Source of the DNA: JAVBSX01 sp031549565
GTDB taxonomy: Bacteria; Planctomycetota; Planctomycetia; Pirellulales; Thermoguttaceae
DNA: 64,000 nt
Direction: 5' to 3'
Assembly (NCBI GenBank): GCA_031549565.1
Contig: JAVBPO010000065.1
Location: 12,124-76,123, forward strand
Below are positions 24,952-32,745 of this stretch, one piece after another (the stretch's first letter is position 1; the number at the start of each line of letters is the position of its first letter). The position numbers and the translations under genes were made by a program. Below the pieces are notes generated by a model. That model was not told the DNA's origin. It saw only the letters and a list, made by a program, of their open reading frames with translations, and searched no databases.

Positions 24952-25125
24952 ATGGAACCTTATCCGATGAACCTGAATCGCCGGCCCGGCGTGTGTATTC
25001 CCTGGGAAGAAGCGAAAGAACGCTACGGCGAAATCAAAGGGGATGAAGAACAGATCAAACGCATCTGGGAAGAAAACGATGCGGAAGCGTACGATTACTT
25101 CTGGCAATTGTTGTTGTCCTTTTAA
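24952..25125 (+). CDS. Short hypothetical protein (57 aa)
   Basis: This is a short open frame starting ATG 24952 and reading MEPYPMNLNRRPGVCIPWEE, then a charged helix (AKERYGEIKGDEEQIKRIWE), ending YDYFWQLLLSF. Codon use resembles that of neighbouring genes, and the sequence is acidic and aromatic-rich, unlike a random frame. A second ATG at 24967 is possible. Neither start has a clear Shine-Dalgarno, and the leader is AT-repeat DNA. It lies 102 bases ahead of the corrinoid protein gene, in the same orientation. No family recognised. Confidence 0.55.
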   Translation: MEPYPMNLNRRPGVCIPWEEAKERYGEIKGDEEQIKRIWEENDAEAYDYFWQLLLSF

Positions 25126-25227
25126 GACGCAAGGGTTGAAGGGGAGAAGGGAAAAGTATCGACCTCCTTTCTCCCATATCCCCTTCCACCCTTATCCCCT
25201 TTCACCCTTCTACCTTTTTGGAATTCT

Positions 25228-25842
25228 ATGCAGCTTTCAACGGCGATTCGTGATTGTCTTGAGGACGACGTCCTCCGTATGGTTCGTGAAAAATTGGACG
25301 CGAAAGTTGCGCCGGAGGAAATCGTCGCCGAGTGCAATGCCGGAATGATCGACCTCGGCGAAAAATTCGACCAAGGGGAAGTGTTCATCCCGGATCTGAT
25401 GTTTGCCGGGATGATCATGAAAAAAGTCATGGCGCAGCTTTCGCCGTTGATGAAAGCGGATCCGAACGCCGTTTCGGACCAGAAGAAGCTGCTCATCGGC
25501 ACGGTCCAGCACGACGTTCACGACATCGGCAAGGATATCACGGCGATGGTATTCCAGAGCAGCGGTTTCACCGTAATCGATCTGGGGGTCGACGTTTCAC
25601 CGGCGAAATTCGTCGCGGCGATTCAGGAGCATCAACCGCAATTTCTCGGCTTGAGCCTGCTGTTGACGACTTGCTACAAATCGGTTTCCGAAACGATCGA
25701 AGCGATCAAAGCGGCCGGGCTGCGGGACAGCGTCAAGATTCTCGTCGGCGGCGCCGCGGCAAGCGAGCTAATGGCCGAGCGAAGCGGCTGCGACTTCTAC
25801 GGCAAAACCGCCGTCGACGGACTCCGTTGGGCCAATTCCTGA
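25228..25842 (+). CDS. Cobalamin-binding corrinoid protein (methyltransferase partner type)
   Basis: 204 aa. It has the two-domain layout of MtaC/MtbC/MetH-type corrinoid proteins. Residues about 1-85 are the helical cap (IVAECNAGMIDLGEKFDQGE, then PDLMFAGMIMKKVM). Residues about 90-204 form the B12-binding Rossmann domain, with DVHDIGKD supplying the lower-axial His (DxHxxG). The later SLLLTT and GGAA correspond to the usual SxL and GG elements. In methylotrophic or demethylating pathways these proteins shuttle a methyl group. No MtaB-like methyltransferase or RamA-like activator is beside it, so the methyl donor is unknown. It could also be part of a B12-dependent sensor. Confidence 0.88.
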   Translation: MQLSTAIRDCLEDDVLRMVREKLDAKVAPEEIVAECNAGMIDLGEKFDQGEVFIPDLMFAGMIMKKVMAQLSPLMKADPNAVSDQKKLLIGTVQHDVHDIGKDITAMVFQSSGFTVIDLGVDVSPAKFVAAIQEHQPQFLGLSLLLTTCYKSVSETIEAIKAAGLRDSVKILVGGAAASELMAERSGCDFYGKTAVDGLRWANS

Positions 25843-25849
25843 GCAAGCC

Positions 25850-25942
25850 AAAGAGCCGCACGTGAAGCAAAGCGTAACTTGCGGAACAGGGTAAACGTCA
25901 AGCTGTTCCGCAAATTCCGCTGCGCTGTATATGCGGCTCTTT
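25850..25942. repeat. Long hairpin repeat R8, copy 1
   Basis: The outer stem AAAGAGCCGCA pairs exactly with TGCGGCTCTTT. An inner CTTGCGGAACAG pairs with CTGTTCCGCAA. The copy at 49633-49713 has the same ends and inner stem with a different loop. Both start within ten bases of a stop codon and end in TTT, so they may also act as transcription terminators. Confidence 0.8.
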
Positions 25943-25977
25943 GGAGTTATAACGCGGTCCCTCGCCCTTTCCTTCCC

Positions 25978-26556
25978 ATGGAAGCCTGGTTCAAAAAGAT
26001 CTTCTACGCCGTATTGTGCGTGGGGGTTTTGTTCTCGCTGACGTTGCTCATCGTCTTGCCGTCGCAAATCATCGTCAACTACGATTCCGATGGTATTCCG
26101 CGTGACATCTGCTCGAAGTTGTCCTTCGCCGCCACCAATTTTTTTGTACAAGGAATAGTCTTCTTATTCACGTATTTAGTGCCGTTTTTCATCAATCACA
26201 CTTCCCGAACCGACTCGCGACAAGCCATTTCAATGATGCCCTTTGCTTTTCTCTTGCCGAACGGATTGCAAAACGAGCATAAAATGCAACAGATTCGAAC
26301 ATCGTCTTTGAGTTTGGCCTGGTTTATGGGGACGGCGATGTTACTGCTCCTAATCGTCGCGGAATGGTATGTGGCAGTCAACAACGCCGTTTTGCCGGCG
26401 CTTTTCACCAAGGATGTCGGCGAAAAACTTTTAGAAACGGCGGCAATGTTGTTTTTCGCGGCTGTCGGAATAATGATGTCATTTGCTCTGTGGCGTTTCA
26501 TGAAACCATTACGTGACAATGATGACTCTCAATTTCGTTCAACTCGTGGAGAATGA
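25978..26556 (+). CDS. Four-helix integral membrane protein, unknown
   Basis: 192 aa. Predicted transmembrane segments, read from hydrophobicity, are at about residues 7-28 (IFYAVLCVGVLFSLTLLIVL), 50-68, 110-130 (SLAWFMGTAMLLLLIVAEWY) and 150-170 (LETAAMLFFAAVGIMMSFAL). The C-terminus is charged. The start at ATG 25978 (MEAWFKKIFYAVL) follows repeat R8; the longer open frame is repeat DNA. It ends four bases before the next ATG, so it is coupled to the 69-aa gene. No family recognised. Confidence 0.7.
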   Translation: MEAWFKKIFYAVLCVGVLFSLTLLIVLPSQIIVNYDSDGIPRDICSKLSFAATNFFVQGIVFLFTYLVPFFINHTSRTDSRQAISMMPFAFLLPNGLQNEHKMQQIRTSSLSLAWFMGTAMLLLLIVAEWYVAVNNAVLPALFTKDVGEKLLETAAMLFFAAVGIMMSFALWRFMKPLRDNDDSQFRSTRGE

Positions 26557-26559
26557 CAA

Positions 26560-26769
26560 ATGCTGACAGATACCGTTCTTCGAAGTACCGGCATGAATAT
26601 TTTGATCGACCATCTCGGCATGGTCGACGCGGAGCGGTTTATCGCACTGGTTAATCGTGAGCCGTTCGATTACACGACTTGGCAATCCGATCTGTTTGAC
26701 GGGATGTCCCTCGAAGAATTGAGCAGCGCCGCGATGGAGTTTACCCGACAACATTATCCGGAAGAATAA
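26560..26769 (+). CDS. Small conserved-looking hypothetical protein (69 aa)
   Basis: 69 aa, acidic and helical, beginning MLTDTVLRSTGMNILIDHLG, with MVDAERFIALVNREPFDYTT in the middle and an acidic end (HYPEE). The pattern of an 'LG.VDAERFI.L..REPFDYT.W' core is one I associate with short bacterial hypotheticals near toxin-antitoxin loci, but no partner toxin is adjacent and I cannot assign a function. It starts four bases after the membrane protein stop, with GTGGAG upstream. Transcription converges on the minus-strand cytochrome gene 15 bases further on. Confidence 0.65.
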   Translation: MLTDTVLRSTGMNILIDHLGMVDAERFIALVNREPFDYTTWQSDLFDGMSLEELSSAAMEFTRQHYPEE

Positions 26770-26784
26770 CCGGCTCTTTAAACT

Positions 26785-29700
26785 TTACTGATCTTTCCCC
26801 CACACTTCGACTTCCGTCAAGCCGCACCAACCGAACGGCATGTTCTGCTCCAGTTCGGCGATCTTCACGAACGCCGTCGTTCGTTTGTTGAACGTAAACG
26901 TCTGCGGCTTGTCCGTTTTTTCCAAAACGATCTTTTCGCGGGTTCCGTCGGAAAATTCCAGCGTCGCCGAGCGCCAGGCGGAATCGTGCGGAAAATCGGC
27001 TCGGAGCCAGATCACGACCTTGTCCGTTTCCACGGGCCGTCCGAACTCGACTTTCCACCACAAATCGGTCCGCTTGTTCGGGCCCCAAGACGGGAACTTC
27101 GAACCGTGCCCCTTGTTGTCCGTTTTTCCGTCGATCGCGTTGGACGCCGCGAATTCCGGCTTCATTCCGAATTCACTGTTGGACGTCGCCAGCGGATAGT
27201 TGCGTGTGGAAAGCGAGGAATCCGGATTGTACGCTAAATTGCGGTATGTGTTTTCGTCGCCGGATTTCCGACCGTAAATCGGAGCGTTTTGCCGCTTCGT
27301 CGGCCAATTGGCGAGAAATTCGGCTTTTCGCTGCCGACCGCCGGCGTCGAAGACCGGGAGCGTCGTCGGGTCGGGCGTTTCAACGTCCTCCGGTTCTTCG
27401 CCGTACGCGATCAGCTCTTCCACTTTCTTTTGCTGGACGAACATGGAAACTGAGACGGCCTCGATCTCTTCCATCCGGCTCCGTTTGTTCAGGAAGAAAT
27501 CGTACTCCGCCCGCTGCGCGTCGCTCCAGGTGTTCGCTTCGGTATACGTACCGCAATACGGAACCAAAAGATCGATCCAACAGGCGAGAATCCGTTTTTC
27601 CCGATCGCCGAGTCGGACGTCGTTGTGCGGCTTGTCCCCTTCGAACTGCGCGAGCAGCTTGCTCTTCACGGCTCCCGCGAAGTATGGCGCCAAAACCGGC
27701 GGGCCTTCCTGGATGTCGAGCCAGTTCACGATTTCGTTCGATTTCCCATTGCGGACCAGGTTGACGTACGCTTCGCTGAAATCGCGTCCGGCCGCATGAA
27801 ATCTCTCGGCTTCTTTTTTGTCTTTGGGAACGTAGGAATTTCCGAGCAAACTGAACGGGGCGTCGGTTCCGTCGGCGTTCTTCCGCCCCGTATGACACCC
27901 TGCACAGTGAATATCGAAGATCGGTTGCACGTCCCGGACGAAGCTGAAGCCGACGTCCGCTGGGCGATCCGGCGTGAACAGCGGCTCCGGTTTGCGGGGG
28001 CTCTTTTTGAGCGCTTGCCGGACCGCCGGTTTCACGTTGTCGAGCGTGTCGCTTTTATTTTCATGACACCCGATGCAAGAAAACATTTCCCCCGGCTGGA
28101 GCGTCGACCAACTTCGCATCGTATGCACGACGTAGCCGCGATCGTCGAGGAGTTGAAAATAAACCGGTGTCCGGGCCGGGACCTCGAAATACGCCGAGCC
28201 GTCTTCTTCGACCGGAACCGTTCCGAGAACGTGTTTGACATCCCAGCTTCCGTTGTCGCAGGCGATCGGCGTAGAGACCATCGCGCCGCCGGCGGGCCCG
28301 GCGTTGCTGTTGTTGCCGATTCCCGCTCCACGGAATTCCAACGCGACGATCCGGAGCGATTGGACCGTTCCCCGCGGAACGTTTTCCATCCCCTGCCCCA
28401 CGTAAACATCCTGGACGTAATACGTTCCGGTTTCCTGCTCAAAATCGACGGCCGAGGCGCGAAGCTGCGGAACCTCTCGCGAGGTCAATGGAACCGGCTG
28501 GCCGCTGGAAATCGCCGGATCGTGAACCAAAAGTTCGCGATTGCCGTCGATGTCCATGAAATACAAGCCGAACTTGTGTTGATATTTGTTCCACTCCAAA
28601 CCTTCGGGGACGTAAGCGACGACGTAATGATTTTCGTCCAACGGATACGGATACTGGAATTGATCGCCGCCCTGGCCGTAGGCGTCGATCCGGTCCGCCG
28701 GCGTTTCCCGGGGCGGGCAAATAAGCGTTACGCCGGAATTCTCCTGCGTTCCCTTTGTCCTGTCGATCAGGATTAATTTGCCCCGCTGGTGCGAGTGATG
28801 CCCCGTCGCCAGCGCAACGACTTTCTGCGAACCGGGAATCCCGCGCGCGTGCAGGATCGTCGTCGGGAAGTAGGAATTATTGCCGTAAAATTCCGTCTGC
28901 CCGGTTCCGTCGTAGTTCATCACGAACAGCGATTGCGGATAAATCTGTCCGCGATCGTTGTAATCCCAGCGGGTGTAGATGAGCCGTCCGTCTTCCAGAA
29001 GCGCCGGATAATTCGTGTGAACCTGATCGAATCCGATCCGGCGGAGGAAATGCCCGTCTTTGTCGATCATGTAGAAGTTGGATACGTCCGTCCACCAGCA
29101 GTCGACGATCTGCATGCAACGGGTCGAGGTGAACAGGATATTTCCGTCCGGTAAATAACACGGCTCGATGTCCGCGAACCCGAGCCCGTCGGTCAGTTGC
29201 CGAACCGATTTCGCGTCGCAGTCGTATTCGTAGATGTGAAAATCGTCGGTTTCCATGTTGTTTCGCATGGAAAAGAGGATCCGTTTGCCGTCGAAAGAAA
29301 CGTCCGGGTCGCGAAGGAAACCGGTTTTCGTCTCATAGAGCACTTCCGACGACGCGTTTCCGTCGGCATCGAGCGAGAGCAGGCAAAGCTGTCCGCCCGG
29401 CTGGAAATCGTGGTTCCGCTCCGGAGCGTGGGCGTCGGTCGGCTCTTCCGTATAAGCGTAATGGGAACCGCCGAGCACGGAATGTTTCGTGTAAACGATT
29501 TTCGGATACTTTTGGACCAACGCCGTGAGCCGGTTTTGTCGGCGGACCTTGCACGCCTGGAGATAGAGCGATTTCCAGCGGGAATCGTTGCCGGGAACCT
29601 TTTCCACGACAAGTTTGTCCGCCGTTTCAACAATCGATTGCGACTGTTGCGGCGTCAGTTCGCGGCAGGTCTTTTCGAGCATGGCGCGTTCGGCGGCGGA

Positions 29701-29856
29701 ACCGTTCGGATCGACAAAGCATTCGGACGAATCGGCCGCACGATCCTGCATGATCCAATCGGCCTGCAAACGCTGTTCGGAAAACGGTTCACCGGCGTCA
29801 AGAGAACCGGCCAGACACGGGAGAAACAAAAAGCAACAAAGGCGAAATATTGACAT
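26785..29856 (-). CDS. Exported beta-propeller/HzsA-like protein with two CxxCH haem motifs and C-terminal discoidin-like domain
   Basis: 1023 aa. The signal peptide is MSIFRLCCFLFLPCLAGSLDA. Residues about 130-470 contain TolB-like propeller blades (DVSFDGKRILFSMRNNMETD, then CYLPDGNILFTSTRCM). Residues about 540-720 resemble the hydrazine-synthase-alpha/PSCyt type region, with FSCIGCHENK and DIHCAGCHTGRK as c-type haem sites. Residues about 885-1023 form a beta-sandwich with SNAIDGKTDNKGHGSKFPSW and WWKVEFGRPVETDKVVIWLR, like F5/8 or carbohydrate-binding domains. The start is ATG 29856; the frame is open to 30042 but overlaps the promoter of the divergent M48 gene. It is probably a secreted cytochrome acting on or binding polysaccharide. 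The electron partner is unknown. Confidence 0.85.
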   Translation of the reverse strand: MSIFRLCCFLFLPCLAGSLDAGEPFSEQRLQADWIMQDRAADSSECFVDPNGSAAERAMLEKTCRELTPQQSQSIVETADKLVVEKVPGNDSRWKSLYLQACKVRRQNRLTALVQKYPKIVYTKHSVLGGSHYAYTEEPTDAHAPERNHDFQPGGQLCLLSLDADGNASSEVLYETKTGFLRDPDVSFDGKRILFSMRNNMETDDFHIYEYDCDAKSVRQLTDGLGFADIEPCYLPDGNILFTSTRCMQIVDCWWTDVSNFYMIDKDGHFLRRIGFDQVHTNYPALLEDGRLIYTRWDYNDRGQIYPQSLFVMNYDGTGQTEFYGNNSYFPTTILHARGIPGSQKVVALATGHHSHQRGKLILIDRTKGTQENSGVTLICPPRETPADRIDAYGQGGDQFQYPYPLDENHYVVAYVPEGLEWNKYQHKFGLYFMDIDGNRELLVHDPAISSGQPVPLTSREVPQLRASAVDFEQETGTYYVQDVYVGQGMENVPRGTVQSLRIVALEFRGAGIGNNSNAGPAGGAMVSTPIACDNGSWDVKHVLGTVPVEEDGSAYFEVPARTPVYFQLLDDRGYVVHTMRSWSTLQPGEMFSCIGCHENKSDTLDNVKPAVRQALKKSPRKPEPLFTPDRPADVGFSFVRDVQPIFDIHCAGCHTGRKNADGTDAPFSLLGNSYVPKDKKEAERFHAAGRDFSEAYVNLVRNGKSNEIVNWLDIQEGPPVLAPYFAGAVKSKLLAQFEGDKPHNDVRLGDREKRILACWIDLLVPYCGTYTEANTWSDAQRAEYDFFLNKRSRMEEIEAVSVSMFVQQKKVEELIAYGEEPEDVETPDPTTLPVFDAGGRQRKAEFLANWPTKRQNAPIYGRKSGDENTYRNLAYNPDSSLSTRNYPLATSNSEFGMKPEFAASNAIDGKTDNKGHGSKFPSWGPNKRTDLWWKVEFGRPVETDKVVIWLRADFPHDSAWRSATLEFSDGTREKIVLEKTDKPQTFTFNKRTTAFVKIAELEQNMPFGWCGLTEVEVWGKDQ

Positions 29857-29989
29857 GGAAGTTAGCCACGGGGCCTGCCCCGTGCTTGAGCGATTGAATG
29901 ATTGGGTTGAAAGCCGACTCGACCAATATACCAGAACGCGTGATGAAACGAAAGCACTCGTCATCGGACCGTCCAATCCCCTCCGTGGA

Positions 29990-30018
29990 TTGTAAAATTT
30001 TCGTGCCGATTGTATAGT
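29990..30018 (+). promoter_or_regulatory. Putative sigma70 promoter for M48 paralog 2
   Basis: TTGTAA (29990-29995), 17-bp spacer, TATAGT (30013-30018). The ATG at 30041 follows with AGGAG in between. Confidence 0.6.
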
Positions 30019-30040
30019 ACGAACGTACAGGAGAATCGTC

Positions 30041-32107
30041 ATGGACTTTTTCGAGCATCAAAAACAGGCGCGACGCCGGACCGGTTGGTTGATTTTGGCG
30101 TTCGTTTTCGCCCTGTTCTTCGTCGGGTTCTGTTTTTACGTTCCGATCATCTCGATCGCTTACGCGGTCGGCGTTTCGGAGAAGCAGATCACGGGACACT
30201 GGCTCGACTTCGTGCTTTCGGAAACCGGCTTTTATTGCTTCCTTTGGACACAGGGGATTTGCTCGCTGATCATCGTCCTCGGGAGCTGGTACAAGATTCA
30301 TCAGCTTTCGTCGGGCGGCGGGGAAACCGTCGCGGAGCTGCTCGGCGGTCGGGAAATCAGCCCGTTCACACGACGGTTCGAGGAGCGGCAACTGATGAAT
30401 ATCGTCGAAGAAATGGCGATCGCGGCCGGGATCATCGTTCCCGCCGTGTACGTCTTGGAAAAGGAACGCCGCATCAACGCGTTTTCCGCCGGCTTCGATC
30501 CCGACTCCGCCGTGATCGGCGTCACGTACGGCGCGCTGAACTATCTCGACCGCGAAGAACTGCAAGGCATCGTCGCCCATGAATTTTCACACATTCTCAA
30601 CGGCGACATGAAGCTGAACATGCGCATGATCGGCGTCTTGTTCGGATTGGGAATGGTGACGCAGCTCGGCATCGGATTGATATCTCCGCCAGAATCGGCT
30701 TTATCGGACGAAGAAACCTTGGAATTTCGCAGCGCCGGAGTGTTTTTCCTGTTGCCGGCGGGTTGGTTCACGGGAATCTTTTATCTGACGATCGCAATAT
30801 CTCTGATGATTCTCGGCTTTTTCGGTTGGTTTTTCGGCGCTTTGATCAAATCGGCGATCTCACGGCAGCGGGAATATCTGGCCGACGCGGCGGCGGTCCA
30901 GTTTACGCGGAATCCTCGTGGTATCAAAAATGCCTTACGTAAAATCGGGTGCCCCCGGGTCGGATCGTTGGTGTACAGTGCCCATGCTTTGGAAGCTTCG
31001 CATCTTTTCATCGCGAGGATTTACGACAAATACACATGGGAATTTCCCTGGCTCAGTTCGCATCCGAGTCCGCTCCGGCGTATTCTGCGGATCGATCCGA
31101 ATTTCGACGGGACATTTCCGCCGAGTTTGAAACGGCTCAAACTCCTCGGCGCCGAAGCGGAAGCGAAGGTTCCGATTCCGACCACGGCGTACATCGACGA
31201 GCTTCTCGCGGCGACCAATCCGCGGGCCGGACGATTTTTGGCGCGGCAACGGTACGGCGAATCGACTCCGTTCACGCCGATCGGATCGGAACCTGTCGAA
31301 GACGAAACACAAATCGCAGAACCGGTCGAACCGGTGGAAGAGCCGGAAATGTCGCCGCTGGACGCGATTCCGCTGAAACTCGTCGATTTCCTGCTCACTC
31401 CGGGCGGCATCGCCGGGCTGATGCTCGGCTTGCTGTGCAGCGGTGATCCGGCAAAACGGACGGCGCAGCGGGAAACCGTCGCTTCGAAACTGACGCCGGA
31501 AATGCGAACCGCGTTCGAAGGGACCGCGGATTATATCGGATCGTTTTTCAAAAAGAACGAACCGCTCGCTTCGCTGATCCGTTTGCGCTGCCGTATCCTG
31601 GAGCTTGCGGCGTCACGCTTGGACAATCTTTCGGGCGACCAATACCGCGTTTTTCGGGACGCGATCACATTTTTCTGCGGGGAACTCGGCAAGGTCGATT
31701 TGTATCGGTACACGCTTGCCGCAATCGCGCGGTATCGCCTTGACGTGCGGTACAAATTCGCGGAGATTCCCGAGCGAAAAATCGTTTACACGGGAACCGC
31801 GGCGATTCGCGAACCGCTCCAGGCGGCGTTGTCGTATCTGGCGTATTCCGGACACACGACGCTCCGGGACGCCGAAACCGCGTTTTCCGACGGAATGAAG
31901 ACGCTCAACCTGACCGGCGAAATCGTCCCGGTTGCCGAATGTTCGTTTCGCGCCTTGGACGAAGCGTTCAAGCGAATCCGCCTGTCCGCCCCGCCGATCC
32001 GAAAGCGATGCTTGCAGGCGTTTCACGCGTGCATCTGTTCCGACGGAATGGTGACCGCCAAAGAAGAGCAATTCCTACTCGCCGCCGAAGCAATGCTCGG
32101 CGGGTGA
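30041..32107 (+). CDS. M48-family membrane metalloprotease with large C-terminal domain (paralog 2)
   Basis: 688 aa. It has the same architecture as the protein at 11149-13134. The basic N-terminus is MDFFEHQKQARRRTG. Two transmembrane helices come before the protease domain, the HEFSH zinc motif is at residues 180-184 (GIVAHEFSHILNGDM), and SRQREYLADAAAVQFTRNPR carries the Glu ligand. Two further transmembrane helices flank residue 240-270, and a long helical C-terminal region ends in FHACICSDGMVTAKEEQFLL (TerB-like). AGGAG precedes the ATG. The two paralogs have diverged clearly, and this one has a longer loop after the zinc motif. Role probably membrane-protein quality control, by analogy to HtpX. 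Confidence 0.9.
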   Translation: MDFFEHQKQARRRTGWLILAFVFALFFVGFCFYVPIISIAYAVGVSEKQITGHWLDFVLSETGFYCFLWTQGICSLIIVLGSWYKIHQLSSGGGETVAELLGGREISPFTRRFEERQLMNIVEEMAIAAGIIVPAVYVLEKERRINAFSAGFDPDSAVIGVTYGALNYLDREELQGIVAHEFSHILNGDMKLNMRMIGVLFGLGMVTQLGIGLISPPESALSDEETLEFRSAGVFFLLPAGWFTGIFYLTIAISLMILGFFGWFFGALIKSAISRQREYLADAAAVQFTRNPRGIKNALRKIGCPRVGSLVYSAHALEASHLFIARIYDKYTWEFPWLSSHPSPLRRILRIDPNFDGTFPPSLKRLKLLGAEAEAKVPIPTTAYIDELLAATNPRAGRFLARQRYGESTPFTPIGSEPVEDETQIAEPVEPVEEPEMSPLDAIPLKLVDFLLTPGGIAGLMLGLLCSGDPAKRTAQRETVASKLTPEMRTAFEGTADYIGSFFKKNEPLASLIRLRCRILELAASRLDNLSGDQYRVFRDAITFFCGELGKVDLYRYTLAAIARYRLDVRYKFAEIPERKIVYTGTAAIREPLQAALSYLAYSGHTTLRDAETAFSDGMKTLNLTGEIVPVAECSFRALDEAFKRIRLSAPPIRKRCLQAFHACICSDGMVTAKEEQFLLAAEAMLGG

Positions 32108-32563
32108 TCGGATGCACTATTGATTCGTCAACGTCAAAACTTTATGTTGACTTGAATGGTCGTCAAAGAAGGCAGACGACAGACAGCAGACAGTAGACGA
32201 CCCATCCCTCATTAAAACATCAACCACCTCCCCAAAGATTGCGTAGCAATCCTCTCTGTTGTCTGTCGTCTGTCCTCTGTCCTCTATTCCCTATAGTGAC
32301 GAACCACCATTGCATTTTTTCAGGACGCGACACATCCGATCGCTGGTTTCGACGAACTATGTGTCCATCATTTTTGATATTTTTCCGCCTCCTCCCTCTT
32401 TTTCCGCATCCTATCCCACTTGGAAAATATTTTTACAGATTTTTCTGTAAAAATTAGAATTTTTCGGTTCGCTAAATGTATAATGTCGTAGAGGCAAGAG
32501 AGAGGGCGGGGCCACGCCGCGAACGGGGTGGCAAAACATTGCAAAAAAATGCGGTTTTCCCTC
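32108..32563. other. Gene-free region with low-complexity repeats
   Basis: No credible gene. It holds purine/pyrimidine repeats (GCAGACGACAGACAGCAGAC near 32165 and an inverse TTGTCTGTCGTCTGTCC near 32257), then an AT-rich stretch with pyrimidine tracts (32380-32460) ahead of the hydrogenase promoter. Confidence 0.7.
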
Positions 32564-32591
32564 TTGACGGATATTAGGCTTGATTTAGAAT
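32564..32591 (+). promoter_or_regulatory. Putative sigma70 promoter of the hydrogenase operon
   Basis: TTGACG (32564-32569), 16-bp spacer, TAGAAT (32586-32591). About 150 bases of AT-rich leader follow before the ATG at 32746, long enough for regulation in the leader, though no riboswitch could be recognised. Confidence 0.5.
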
Positions 32592-32745
32592 GGAATCTAA
32601 TCAATAAATAATTATCTGTTTTAACGCTGCAAATAAATAATTTTTTACCTAATAGGACAGGAAACATAACCTTGATTTCGGAAACAGAGTAAAGGGGGCG
32701 AGTTGCTCCTCTTTTTCAACCCATCCGGAGTTCGGAGAATTCACC

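Noticed and set aside
32592..32745. A riboswitch in the long hydrogenase leader
   Set aside because: No conserved riboswitch core could be recognised; only AT-rich sequence is seen.
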